A stretch of 64,000 nt of DNA from CAYNVQ01 sp964400735. GTDB lineage: Bacteria; Acidobacteriota; Aminicenantia; Aminicenantales; Aminicenantaceae. Location of the stretch: assembly GCA_964400735.1 (NCBI GenBank), contig CAYNVQ010000009.1:1-64000 (forward strand), written 5' to 3'. A program made the position numbers and the translations under genes. The notes under the pieces are model-generated. The model was given only the letters and a program-made list of their open reading frames with translations, searched no databases and was not told where the DNA came from. Shown in pieces: positions 33,035 to 41,749 of the stretch (position 1 is the first letter of the stretch; each line of letters opens with the position of its first letter).

Positions 33035-33538
33035 ATGGATCAGCTCCCTGAATATTGCCAAAAAGAAATTTTAATAGCCGGATGCGGGAATATCCTTTTC
33101 GGTGATGATGGATTCGGACCTGAAGTCGTTGAATATCTGAATAGTCACTACAGGATCCCAGAAAACATATGTCTTGCAGATACGGGCACAGGCATAAGGA
33201 AAATTCTGTTTACCCTAACTTTGAGCGAGGTCCGACCCAGAATCATTGTGGTTATCGATGCCGTGGATAAGGGAAAAAAGCCAGGGGAAATTTTTGATCT
33301 CTCTCTTGACGAGATGCCTATAGAAAAAATCGATGACTTTTCGATCCATCAAGTCCCTTCTTCGAATCTCTTAAAAGAATTGCGTGATGCATGCTCGATC
33401 AAGGTAGTCATAAAGGGCTGCCAGATCCAAACAATCCCGGATACCATGCGATCCGGATTATCTGATCCAGTAAGAAGGGCCGTCCCGTTGATGGCTCAAA
33501 GTATTGCGCAGGAATATTTCCATCCCTATCCCAGATAA
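33035..33538 (+). CDS. Hydrogenase maturation protease (HybD/HyaD family)
   Basis: A 167-aa endopeptidase that trims the C-terminus of the large subunit after nickel insertion. Motifs are AGCGNILFGDDGFGPEV with the metal-binding Asp, VVIDAVDKG and FSIHQVPSSNLL with the conserved His. It is the partner of the hydrogenase encoded just upstream; a second protease at 56246 serves hydrogenase 2. Confidence 0.93.
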   Translation: MDQLPEYCQKEILIAGCGNILFGDDGFGPEVVEYLNSHYRIPENICLADTGTGIRKILFTLTLSEVRPRIIVVIDAVDKGKKPGEIFDLSLDEMPIEKIDDFSIHQVPSSNLLKELRDACSIKVVIKGCQIQTIPDTMRSGLSDPVRRAVPLMAQSIAQEYFHPYPR

Positions 33539-33759
33539 GAAGACACATGTACTCTACCCGAACCGGGAGAAGGCACTCTCAAGCTGTTCATTCTACTTCC
33601 GTCCTGGGCCGTATTGACTTCTGGCGAACCGAATAGTTACTATATGTTTTTGAATCGAAAATACACAATAGATGAAATCGAATTTGCACAAAATGCCGGA
33701 AAGGGATAAAATTTCCGGTCTCGCCAATGCAGGCAGAGAAAAAACCAGGGTGCACTAAA

Positions 33760-34122
33760 ATGACCTTAAAGGAAGTAAAAGAACTCCTTCAAGCTGAGAT
33801 CATAAGCGGGGAGGACAGACTTGACCTTGAAATCACCTTTGCAGGAGGGTCTGACCTCATGAGCGATGTGCTGGCTTTCGGTAAACCCGGGATTCTGCTT
33901 CTTACCGGTCTATCCAACGCCCAGTCAGTCCGGACAGCAAATATCATCGATGCCAAGGCCATCGTGTATGTTCGCGGGAAAAAACCAGATCCAGAGGGAA
34001 TGGCTCTAGCCAAAGAAAAAGGTATCCCGCTTCTTTCGACGAACCTTATGATGTACACAGCCTGCGGACTTCTTTTCAGCCATGGACTTCCGGGAGTAAG
34101 CGGCATTTCATTCAAGTCATGA
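33760..34122 (+). CDS. DRTGG domain protein 1
   Basis: A 120-aa single DRTGG-type domain, named for a motif that here reads as ITFAGGSDLMSDVLAF. The beginning MTLKEVKELLQAEIISGE matches the paralogue at 35938 (MKIKEIIEKLLLTSL), so I take the ATG at 33760 rather than 33727. DRTGG domains are regulatory CBS-neighbour domains of unknown ligand and often accompany [FeFe] hydrogenase gene sets. Its stop overlaps the next gene by 4 nt, opening a tightly coupled six-gene run (33760-37558). Confidence 0.85.
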   Translation: MTLKEVKELLQAEIISGEDRLDLEITFAGGSDLMSDVLAFGKPGILLLTGLSNAQSVRTANIIDAKAIVYVRGKKPDPEGMALAKEKGIPLLSTNLMMYTACGLLFSHGLPGVSGISFKS

Positions 34123-34571
34123 AGATGAGTGAGGAATACATATTCTCTCAAAGCTTCGAGATCAGGGGCGGCGATTTTAACAACGCAGGCAAGGCGTCCA
34201 CAAGCATCAAAGAAATCCTCAAAGAAATCGGGATAGCCCCCTCCATCGTCATACGTGCCTCCATCGCGATCTATGAGGCGGAAATGAATGTCGTGATGTA
34301 CGCTGAAAAAGCGATTCTTACGCTCAATATTTCTCCTGAGAAGCTCCATTTTAAACTCGAGGATAAGGGACCGGGGATCAAGGACATAACGATGGCCATG
34401 AAAGAAGGATTCTCGACAGCCACAGAAAAAATGCGAGAGATGGGATTTGGAGCAGGCATGGGGCTACCCAACATAAAAAAAAATGCCGACCAACTCGATA
34501 TCACCTCTGTTCCCGGCCTGGGGACTACACTGGACATATTTTTTTCCCTGAATGAGATCCAAGGACAATGA
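34119..34571 (+). CDS. Stand-alone HATPase (RsbW/RsbT-like anti-sigma-type kinase)
   Basis: A 150-aa GHKL ATP-binding domain. The N box lies around RASIAIYEAEMNVVMYAE, the G1 box in LEDKGPGIKD and the G2 region in MGFGAGMGLPNIKKNAD. It has no sensor or dimerisation domain, so it resembles RsbT/RsbW switch kinases or ATPases used in partner-switching. It overlaps DRTGG protein 1 and the hydrogenase-like gene by 4 nt on both sides, implying that these proteins act together in a signalling complex. Confidence 0.88.
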   Translation: MKMSEEYIFSQSFEIRGGDFNNAGKASTSIKEILKEIGIAPSIVIRASIAIYEAEMNVVMYAEKAILTLNISPEKLHFKLEDKGPGIKDITMAMKEGFSTATEKMREMGFGAGMGLPNIKKNADQLDITSVPGLGTTLDIFFSLNEIQGQ

Positions 34572-35941
34572 ACCATTACTTCCATTCCATAAAAATTGTC
34601 TCAGAAAAGTGCAAGGGGAGAATGAAATGCATGCGGGTATGTCCCACACAGGCAATAAGGGTCAGGGATGGAAAAGCCATAATCCTTGAAGAAAAATGCA
34701 TCGATTGTGGAGAATGCATCACTGTCTGCCCCCATAATGCCATCGTTCCTTTGACAGACCCTTTTGGCGAATTAACGAGATTCCGCTACACTGTGGCCAT
34801 TCCTTCTCCTGCTCTCTATGCTCAATTCGGAAGAGAAATTTTGCCAGAAAAAATCCTTTCCGGAATAAAAAAGCTGGGATTCGACAACGCTTTTGACCTT
34901 GCCCTGACCTGTGGAGAAGTCAGTTTTGCCATCCAGGAATATCTCCGGGAGTACACAGGACCCAAGCCGCTCATTTCCAATGCATGCCCGACCGTGGTCC
35001 GCCTGATACAAGTAAAATATCCTGAGCTCATCGACCAAATAATTCCTATTGAACCTCCAAGAGAATTGGCCGCTCGAGAAGTAAAGAAGAAATTATCAAA
35101 ACAGCTCATGGTCAGGGAAGAAGAAATCGGAGCCTTTTATCTCACACCGTGTCCCGTCAAGATGATATCTATAAAACAGCCCGCAGAAAAAGGGAAATCT
35201 TACCTGGACGGTGCCATATCTATTTCGGATATTTATGGACCTCTTTTTTCCGTCATCGAAGATCTCGAAATAGGGAGTTACAGAAAAGCCCTGGAAAACA
35301 TATGTATTCTTGGAGTGGGATGGGCCATGGTTGGCGGAATTTGCCGGACTTTGAGGTTAAAAAATTCCATGGCTGTATCGGGATTGACTGAAATCTTAAA
35401 AGTATTCGACGATATCGAAAGGGGAAAGCTGAGAAATATCGACTTCATCGAAGCCTATTCCTGTCTTCAGGGATGCGTCGGAGGATCCTTAACAGTAGAA
35501 AACCTCTATACATCTTACAACAAAATCCTCAAGCTGATCGAAACATTGGAGTTCGAACAAATAAAGGCCTGTCCGGATATCAGGGAAGTAAGGAAGCTTT
35601 ACAGTCAGAGCTACTTTTTTATCAAAGGGAAATTTGAACCTCGGCCTCTAAAACCTCTCGATCAAGATATTGCCAAAGCCATAAAAAAAAGAAAAATGAA
35701 AGACGAGATATACGAAGCATTGCCTAAAATTGACTGCGGGGTTTGCGGTGCCCCGTCATGTTTGACCTTTGCCGAGGATCTCGTTAAAGGAGAAGCGAGC
35801 ATTTCTGACTGTATCATAAATCTTTCCGATAAATTTTCTCAGCTTTCCGATAGGTTATCAGAATTACTTGGTACGCCAATATCTTCAGATCCTACAAGCA
35901 CCGAATCCTACAAAGCCCAAAAAAGAAGGACGAAAAAATGA
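34568..35941 (+). CDS. Sensory-type [FeFe] hydrogenase-like protein (HydS-like)
   Basis: A 457-aa protein. The N-terminal 2[4Fe-4S] ferredoxin (CKGRMKCMRVCP, CIDCGECITVCP) precedes an H-cluster domain. All four cluster cysteines seem present: L1 SNACPT (Cys140), L2 TPCPVKM (Cys195) and L3 YSCLQGC (Cys299, Cys303). The proton-transfer cysteine of L1 (TSCCP in catalytic enzymes) is Ala139. I recall this Cys-to-Ala change from Thermotoga HydS, a putative H2 sensor. A C-terminal FeS motif, CGVCGAPSC (Cys390-398) with Cys415, follows. No HydEFG maturases lie in the window. It sits between HATPase and DRTGG genes with 4-nt overlaps. Confidence 0.88.
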   Translation: MNHYFHSIKIVSEKCKGRMKCMRVCPTQAIRVRDGKAIILEEKCIDCGECITVCPHNAIVPLTDPFGELTRFRYTVAIPSPALYAQFGREILPEKILSGIKKLGFDNAFDLALTCGEVSFAIQEYLREYTGPKPLISNACPTVVRLIQVKYPELIDQIIPIEPPRELAAREVKKKLSKQLMVREEEIGAFYLTPCPVKMISIKQPAEKGKSYLDGAISISDIYGPLFSVIEDLEIGSYRKALENICILGVGWAMVGGICRTLRLKNSMAVSGLTEILKVFDDIERGKLRNIDFIEAYSCLQGCVGGSLTVENLYTSYNKILKLIETLEFEQIKACPDIREVRKLYSQSYFFIKGKFEPRPLKPLDQDIAKAIKKRKMKDEIYEALPKIDCGVCGAPSCLTFAEDLVKGEASISDCIINLSDKFSQLSDRLSELLGTPISSDPTSTESYKAQKRRTKK

Positions 35942-36279
35942 AAATCAAAGAAATCATCGAAAAATTACTTCTGACATCTCTCACCGGTCAAAAGGATTTA
36001 GATGTGGAAATCACAGGCGGGTATGCGAGCGACTTGCTCAGCGATGTGATCGCCAATAGTAAAGAAGGAAACCTTTGGATCACTCTGCAGACCCATCAAA
36101 ATATAATCGCTGTAGCCAAATTAAAAGACCTGGCCGGAATAATAATCGTGAACAATCGTGAACCCGACGAAGACACTCTCAAAAAAGCAAAGGAAGAAAA
36201 AGTTCCTGTCCTTTGCACCAGCGAAATGGCATTTGAAGTCTCTGGAAAATTATATCAATTAATAACTGCTAAAGAATAA
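35938..36279 (+). CDS. DRTGG domain protein 2
   Basis: A 113-aa paralogue of the protein at 33760, with VEITGGYASDLLSDVIANS in place of ITFAGGSDLMSDVLAF and a shared C-terminal pattern (KEEKVPVLCTSEMAFEVSGKLY). It overlaps the HydS-like gene by 4 nt and lies 3 nt before the PHP gene. Two separate DRTGG proteins flanking one HydS suggest a heteromeric regulatory unit, perhaps binding a nucleotide. Function inferred from context only. Confidence 0.87.
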   Translation: MKIKEIIEKLLLTSLTGQKDLDVEITGGYASDLLSDVIANSKEGNLWITLQTHQNIIAVAKLKDLAGIIIVNNREPDEDTLKKAKEEKVPVLCTSEMAFEVSGKLYQLITAKE

Positions 36280-36282
36280 TTC

Positions 36283-37020
36283 ATGCTCAGACCGTTTAGG
36301 GCGGACCTGCATGTGCATACTTGTCTGTCTCCCTGCACAGAATTGGATATGTCTCCCAAAAACATTCTCGCAGCAGCAAAAACGAAAGGGATCGATATCA
36401 TAGGAATTTGCGATCACAATTCATCGGAGAACTCGCTGGCCATTATCCATGCCTCTCAGTCCAAGCAAATGGATATTCACGTCATCCCGGGAATGGAAGT
36501 GACAACTCAAGAAGAAGTTCACGTTTTGGCCCTGTTTGACGATATTGGAGACGCTTTAGAACTCCAGGATCATGTTTACAGAAATCTCCCGGGCAAGAAC
36601 GATGAAGAGGTCTTTGGCATGCAGGTCGTCGTGAACGAAAAAGAAGAAGTGGTCGGTTTTAACGATAGGTTGTTGATCGGCGCCACGACAATCCCTCTGG
36701 AGGAAGCCCTGCATTTGATCCACTCCTTTAACGGGCTGGCCATTGCTTCTCATATAGACAGAAATTCCTTCAGCATAATCAGTCAGCTTGGGTTTATCCC
36801 AGAAAATTTGGAGCTGAATGCCGTAGAAATCTCTCCTTCAATAACTCTGGAAGAGGCAAAAAAAAAATTTAAAACCAGCTATCCGATTACCTGCTCTTCC
36901 GACGCCCACTATCCTCATGATATCGGAAAAGCTTTTACGTCTTTCTTGATCCATGAAGGGACGGTTGCTGAAATAAAAAAGGCATTGATCGGTGAAGCTG
37001 GAAGGAAACTAATTTCATGA
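36283..37020 (+). CDS. PHP domain metal-dependent phosphoesterase
   Basis: A 245-aa PHP-fold protein with RADLHVHTCLSPCTELD (first HxH metal motif), GICDHNSSENS, VIPGMEVTTQEEVHVLALF and the late SDAHYP motif. These are the usual histidine and aspartate ligands for a trinuclear metal site. Family members hydrolyse phosphoesters such as histidinol phosphate, AMP 3',5'-bisphosphate or 5'-to-3' nucleotides. PHP genes accompany HydS in other anaerobes too, from memory. It is placed in the run between DRTGG protein 2 and the second HATPase. Confidence 0.9.
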   Translation: MLRPFRADLHVHTCLSPCTELDMSPKNILAAAKTKGIDIIGICDHNSSENSLAIIHASQSKQMDIHVIPGMEVTTQEEVHVLALFDDIGDALELQDHVYRNLPGKNDEEVFGMQVVVNEKEEVVGFNDRLLIGATTIPLEEALHLIHSFNGLAIASHIDRNSFSIISQLGFIPENLELNAVEISPSITLEEAKKKFKTSYPITCSSDAHYPHDIGKAFTSFLIHEGTVAEIKKALIGEAGRKLIS

Positions 37021-37027
37021 GGCCCTG

Positions 37028-37558
37028 ATGGAAGAGCTTTCTTTGCACATCCTGGACATCGTTGAAAATTCGATAGCCGCAAAAGCCGGTAAAATTGAGA
37101 TCAGAATATCAGAAGATAAAAAGAAAGACCTGTTGTTCATTGAAGTCATCGACAACGGAATTGGGATGGACCAAGAGACCGTAAACAAAGTGCTTGATCC
37201 GTTCTACACCACAAAGAAAGTCCGCCCATTTGGTTTGGGAATCCCCTTATTATCAGAAGCGGCCAAAGCGGCGAATGGACGTTTCTCCGTCAAATCCAAA
37301 AAGGGAAAGGGGACAAAAATCAGGGCCGATTTCCAGTTCAGCCATATAGACCGGCAGCCTTTGGGGGATATCCAGCAAACCATCATAACGCTTGTGATGG
37401 GAAATCCTGAAGTAGACTTGATCTTTGTCTATAAAAAGGACGGCCACGAGTACCGGTTGGATACCAGAGAATTAAAAGTCCGCCTTAAAGAAACACCCAT
37501 AAATTCGCTTTCTGGCATCCAAATGGTCAGGGAAGACCTGAAGAAAATGAAAAAATAG
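37028..37558 (+). CDS. HATPase-domain protein with C-terminal extension
   Basis: A 176-aa GHKL ATPase. MEELSLHILDIVENSIAA forms the N box region, IDNGIGMD the G1 box and RPFGLGIPLLSEAA the G2 box, with FYTTK between them as in histidine kinases. A further 60 residues (from about 115) follow the ATPase core. There is no phosphorylatable His domain. It is the last gene of the coupled run with HydS and may be the enzyme whose activity HydS controls. Confidence 0.87.
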   Translation: MEELSLHILDIVENSIAAKAGKIEIRISEDKKKDLLFIEVIDNGIGMDQETVNKVLDPFYTTKKVRPFGLGIPLLSEAAKAANGRFSVKSKKGKGTKIRADFQFSHIDRQPLGDIQQTIITLVMGNPEVDLIFVYKKDGHEYRLDTRELKVRLKETPINSLSGIQMVREDLKKMKK

Positions 37559-37701
37559 GTTCAAAATCCGATCAGTATGGACTCCCTTCAAAAAGCCAAT
37601 GAATCCCCCATAAGGCTTGATCATCCGGAATATCAGACACTTCAATTGGCCTTTACTAAAGCGAAGCTTTCCATATAATAGTAGAGGAGGGAGATATCGC
37701 A

Positions 37702-39207
37702 GTGACTAAAAATGAAAACATCACGAAAGAATTCCTGTTGAATATCCTGGAAAGCATGGATGGGGGAATCCTGACCATTGACAAGAATGCCCGAATCACA
37801 TCCTTCAACCGCGCCGCCGAAGAGATCACCAGTTTCACGAGAGAGGAAGCATTGAACCGGGACTGCTGCGATATTCTTAAAAGCGATCTCTGTGAAAAAT
37901 CCTGCCCGTTAAAGGAGGTTTTGGAAAAGGAAAGGCCGATCTCTAATTACGAGGTCATGATCACAGACAAAACGGGCAGCAAGATTCCTGTGAACATAAC
38001 AACCTCTCCCTTAAAATCTGACGATGGCGAGATCATCGGAGCCGTTGAAAATTTCAGGGATTTGACAAAGCACAAAGGATTATGGGGGAAGCTACGCGAG
38101 GAACGAAATAAAGCCCAGCAGTACCTCAATATAGCCGGTGTCATCATTGTGGCTATCAATGAGCGGGGAATCGTCTCTCTTATCAACAGAAAGGGATGCG
38201 ATGTGCTGGATTACAGAGAAGAAGAAATCATAGGGAAAAACTGGTTCGATCTCTGTGTTCCGGAAAGAGAACGGAGAGAAAGAAAAAACACTTTTCAAAA
38301 AGTCATGACCGGAAAAGAAGAGGAAGCCGAGGATTACGAAAATTCCATCTTGACCAAATTAGGAGAGGAAAGGATTATCGCCTGGCACAACACAACGTTG
38401 AGAGACGAGAAAGGTCATATTGTCGGTACGCTAAGTTCAGGAGAAGATATCACACTGCGGAGGCAGACAGAGGAGGAGCTGCTAAGATCAGAAAAGCTCG
38501 CTTCACTCGGGCAATTGGCCGCCAGTGTCGCGCACGAAGTGAACAATCCATTGGCCGGTATTCTTGTCTATGTAAAACTATTGCTCAAGAAGTACAAGGA
38601 AAAAAGTCTTCAGTCCGAAAAATCGGAGGCCCAGCTTATGAAAATGGAAAAAGAACTGGAGAGGACTTCAAGGATAATCCGAAATCTTCTCGATTTCGCC
38701 CGCCAGTCAGAACCAACCATGAGGTCCATCGATATAAACAAAGTCATCGAAGCGGCTTTGCTGCTGGCCGGCAATCAGATCAACCTTGAGAATATCACTC
38801 TCGAGAAAAAGCTGACTCCGAACCTCCCACCCGTTTTGGCAGATTTCGATAAAATCCAACAGGTGCTGATCAATATCATCCTGAACGCAATTCAGGCAAT
38901 GCCTGAAGGAGGGGTGCTTACCATCACATCGTCCCAAGCTGGAGTGGTCGAACTCGACAAGTCACAAAAAAATGCCGTTCGAATCGACATCGAAGACACA
39001 GGAATTGGCATTCCCAAGGAGAACCTGAGCAAGCTGTTCACACCTTTCTTTACCACCAAAGAAAGGGGTGCGGGTGTAGGACTCGGACTGTCGGTGGTTC
39101 ACGGGATCATAGGAAAGCATAAAGGCAGGATAGAGGTAGAGAGCGAGCCTGATATCGGCACAACATTCTCGATATATCTGGGAGTATTGGATGAGAAAGA
39201 GGCCTGA
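37702..39207 (+). CDS. PAS-domain sensor histidine kinase
   Basis: A 501-aa soluble kinase without membrane segments. It has two PAS domains (about 12-125 and 140-260), a HisKA domain with the phospho-acceptor in ASVAHEVNNPLAGI and a HATPase domain (NIILNAIQAMPEGG, DTGIGIP, GLGLSVVHGI). PAS 1 holds four close cysteines (CCDILKSDLCEKSC), a pattern that could bind an FeS cluster or act as a redox switch. Translation starts at GTG 37702 after GAGGAGG. It overlaps the sigma-54 activator by 17 nt, its probable partner. Confidence 0.93.
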   Translation: MTKNENITKEFLLNILESMDGGILTIDKNARITSFNRAAEEITSFTREEALNRDCCDILKSDLCEKSCPLKEVLEKERPISNYEVMITDKTGSKIPVNITTSPLKSDDGEIIGAVENFRDLTKHKGLWGKLREERNKAQQYLNIAGVIIVAINERGIVSLINRKGCDVLDYREEEIIGKNWFDLCVPERERRERKNTFQKVMTGKEEEAEDYENSILTKLGEERIIAWHNTTLRDEKGHIVGTLSSGEDITLRRQTEEELLRSEKLASLGQLAASVAHEVNNPLAGILVYVKLLLKKYKEKSLQSEKSEAQLMKMEKELERTSRIIRNLLDFARQSEPTMRSIDINKVIEAALLLAGNQINLENITLEKKLTPNLPPVLADFDKIQQVLINIILNAIQAMPEGGVLTITSSQAGVVELDKSQKNAVRIDIEDTGIGIPKENLSKLFTPFFTTKERGAGVGLGLSVVHGIIGKHKGRIEVESEPDIGTTFSIYLGVLDEKEA

Positions 39208-40543
39208 AATCCTCATCGTTGATGATGAGAGCATAGTAAGGGAATCTCTCAGCGATTGGCTGGAGTGTGCTGGTTACCCGGTTCAAACTGCAGCCTCCGG
39301 CGAGGAGGCACTCGGGATTATCAAGAAAAGAGGGACAAAAATAATGCTCGCTGACCTCGTTATGCCTGGCATGAACGGTATCGAATTGATGAAAGAGGCA
39401 AAAAAAATTATTCCAACCATGTCCACAGTCATAATTACGGCACATGCAACGATACAAACAGCCATAACCGCTATAAGAGAAGGGGCCCACGATTATGTCG
39501 AAAAACCATTCTGTCCGGAAAAAGTCGAACTCCTCATAGAAAAATTGGCTGAGCATCAGGATCTGATCGAAGAAAACATTTCGCTGCGGCAGAAGATCAA
39601 AGATAGGTTTCAATTCGAAGGGATCATCGCTAAAAGCCCCAAAATGATGAAAATTTTCGAACTGATAAAAACAGTAGCCCCAACCAATGCTACTGTACTG
39701 ATTGCAGGAGACACAGGAACCGGCAAAGAAGTCGTCGCTCGCGCCATCCATCAGCAAAGTCAACGTCGAAACAAACCCTTTATCGCAACGAGCTGCGCAG
39801 CCCTGCCGGAAAGTCTGCTGGAGAGCGAGCTGTTCGGCCATGAAAAAGGATCTTTCACGGGGGCGGTGGGTAGAAAGAAAGGCAAATTCGAGGCAGCAGA
39901 CAAAGGCACGCTTTTTCTCGACGAGATAGGTGAAATAAACGCCAACTCGCAGATCCATCTCTTGAGAGCACTCGAAGAGAAAAAGATAACAAGAATAGGC
40001 AGCAACGAGGAAGTGGCTGTGGACGTGCGGGTCATTACCGCCACCAATAAGAACCTGAGAAACTTGGTGACGCAAGGACAATTCAGGGAGGACCTGTATT
40101 ATCGATTAAAAGTGGTAACGATAAACCTCCCCCCGCTCAAAGAGAGAAGGGAGGATATCCTTCCCTTGGCTGAGCATTTCTTAAAAAAATATGCAAAAGA
40201 AAATAACAAAGATGTTATCCAATTCTCTCCTGGGGTCATAGAATTTATGCTGAATTATTCCTGGCCCGGAAATGTCAGAGAGCTGGAAAACATGATCGAA
40301 CACGGAGTGATTCTTTCCAAAAGCGATGCCATCACTATGGCAGAGCTGCCGCAGGACATTATTCATCCTTCTCCTCTCAAGGAAAAGACCATAGAAGCTG
40401 TGACGAAAACTCATATTGTGAACGTGCTGGAGGAAACAAAGGGGAATATCACAAAAGCCGCAAACATACTGGGCATCCGGCGCATGACTTTATACAACAA
40501 GCTGAAGAAGTACAATCTTACTGTCAATAATTTAGACAGCTAG
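39191..40543 (+). CDS. Sigma-54-dependent response regulator (NtrC family)
   Basis: A 450-aa activator with a receiver (ILIVDDESIVRESL, phospho-acceptor Asp in LADLVMPG), an AAA+ domain with Walker A GDTGTGKE, the sigma-54 contact loop GSFTGA, Walker B GTLFLDEIGE, and a C-terminal Fis-type HTH (NITKAANILGIRRMTLYNKL). It is coupled to the PAS kinase. A likely target is the sigma-54 promoter at 40668 ahead of the Cys-rich response regulator. Confidence 0.95.
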   Translation: MRKRPEILIVDDESIVRESLSDWLECAGYPVQTAASGEEALGIIKKRGTKIMLADLVMPGMNGIELMKEAKKIIPTMSTVIITAHATIQTAITAIREGAHDYVEKPFCPEKVELLIEKLAEHQDLIEENISLRQKIKDRFQFEGIIAKSPKMMKIFELIKTVAPTNATVLIAGDTGTGKEVVARAIHQQSQRRNKPFIATSCAALPESLLESELFGHEKGSFTGAVGRKKGKFEAADKGTLFLDEIGEINANSQIHLLRALEEKKITRIGSNEEVAVDVRVITATNKNLRNLVTQGQFREDLYYRLKVVTINLPPLKERREDILPLAEHFLKKYAKENNKDVIQFSPGVIEFMLNYSWPGNVRELENMIEHGVILSKSDAITMAELPQDIIHPSPLKEKTIEAVTKTHIVNVLEETKGNITKAANILGIRRMTLYNKLKKYNLTVNNLDS

Positions 40544-40569
40544 TGTCCAATATTTTGACACTTGTTTTT
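40542..40569 (+). terminator. Probable terminator after the NtrC-type gene
   Basis: AGTGTC (40542-40547) / GACACT (40557-40562) with a 9-nt loop, then TGTTTTTA. The stem overlaps the stop codon. Confidence 0.5.
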
Positions 40570-40667
40570 ATCTCCTTGAATTCGATAAATTCCGGCCTCA
40601 TCGCTAACTCATTTATTTCTAGATAGTTATAACATCAGTCATTTGTTACCTCCGTTCAAATCTTATT

Positions 40668-40683
40668 TGGCATGTTACTTGCT
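40668..40683 (+). promoter_or_regulatory. Sigma-54 (-24/-12) promoter
   Basis: TGGCATGTTACTTGCT matches the consensus TGGCAC-N5-TTGC with GG and GC 10 nt apart. It ends 82 nt before the ATG of the Cys-rich response regulator and directly follows the NtrC-type activator gene, so local control is probable. Confidence 0.75.
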
Positions 40684-40765
40684 TTATTACTAATCCCTGA
40701 TTCCACAAGGACAGCCAAATGAGACCAAGCAGTCCTTGTGGAAATCGAAAAAACTGGAGGTTAAC

Positions 40766-41560
40766 ATGGACAAAGAAAAAATGTTGGTAGTGGAAGACGA
40801 AGATATCATGAGAGATGCTTTGGTCGATTACTTTTCAGAGGAGGGTCATAAGGTTGATACGGCCCATGATGGGGACAAATCACTGGAAAAATATAACCTT
40901 AAAGATTATAACGTCATGATTATCGACCTTCGACTGCCGGGGCGTGATGGACTCTCTGTGCTGGACGAGGTGAGAGCGAAGAACCCTAATGCAAAAGTCA
41001 TCATCATCACAGCCTATCCCACCATCGAGACGGAGAAAAAGGCTCTTCAAAAAGGGGCTATTGAATATTTACAAAAGCCCTTTGAATTGAACTATCTTGA
41101 AACCTTGATCAGACAATCCCTAGAAGTCGATATCGTTCCCACTCCGGCTGTAGAAGAACCCGTATTCGAAGAGAAAATCATCGCTCCCTGTATCTGGATG
41201 CAGGCTGGCATAATTCCAAAACGGGCTTGTAAGCTGGGCTATCAATGCCAGAGAATGTGTAATTTTCACGCCGCTATGATGAAAAAAGAAAAATTCAGCA
41301 GTGATCCAAGGATAAAGCCCTTCCTGGATAAACTCACCGCTCAGGCAGGAAAACACCAGTGCAGATATATAATGAGCGGAGAGATTTCCATGCGGTCCTG
41401 TTCACAGCTTTATCAGTGTGAGAGCTGTGAACTTCACCAAACAATCCAGGATGAGATCGATCGTCAAGCAGTTCTTAAAGCGGAAAACAGAAAACGAATG
41501 CAAGAAAAGCTCCAAAGCGAGTTAACTTTGAAGCATAAACCGATCCGAAGGGACCACTGA
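40766..41560 (+). CDS. Response regulator with tandem Cys-rich output repeats
   Basis: A 264-aa protein. Residues 1-120 are a receiver (MLVVEDEDIMRD, Asp54 in IIDLRLPG, Lys in QKPF). The C-terminal half has two tandem repeats of the form C-x12-C-x5-C-x2/3-C: Cys142, 155, 161, 165 and Cys199, 212, 218, 221. I recall a similar cysteine pattern in uncharacterised deltaproteobacterial redox proteins, but not the function. No DNA-binding domain is visible, so the output may be protein-protein or a metal/FeS redox centre. The ATG at 40766 follows GGAGG. It is expressed from a sigma-54 promoter and followed convergently by the Hdr-Nuo operon. Confidence 0.88.
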   Translation: MDKEKMLVVEDEDIMRDALVDYFSEEGHKVDTAHDGDKSLEKYNLKDYNVMIIDLRLPGRDGLSVLDEVRAKNPNAKVIIITAYPTIETEKKALQKGAIEYLQKPFELNYLETLIRQSLEVDIVPTPAVEEPVFEEKIIAPCIWMQAGIIPKRACKLGYQCQRMCNFHAAMMKKEKFSSDPRIKPFLDKLTAQAGKHQCRYIMSGEISMRSCSQLYQCESCELHQTIQDEIDRQAVLKAENRKRMQEKLQSELTLKHKPIRRDH

Positions 41561-41723
41561 ACCCGATTTCTTTCAGTTCAGCACCGTATTTTCAAGAAAG
41601 TGACCAGACATCGACCCAAAGCCGAGACATCGCAATGAGTTCTTGATGAGAAAGGATGTCCTGAGGGAAGGACGAATAGAGGGAACGTGAAGATTCGCGC
41701 AGAAAAAGAGCGTCCGAAGGAAA

Positions 41724-41749
41724 ACCTGATAAGATAAGATCCTTCAGGT
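41724..41749 (-). terminator. Weak terminator at the end of the Hdr-Nuo operon
   Basis: On the minus strand ACCTGA (41749-41744) pairs with TCAGGT (41729-41724), followed by TTTTCC. It directly follows the stop codon of the small protein. Confidence 0.4.

Noticed and set aside
39107..40081. Minus-strand frame of 324 codons opposite the NtrC-type gene
   Set aside because: Cys/Phe-rich shadow of the AAA+ domain coding strand.
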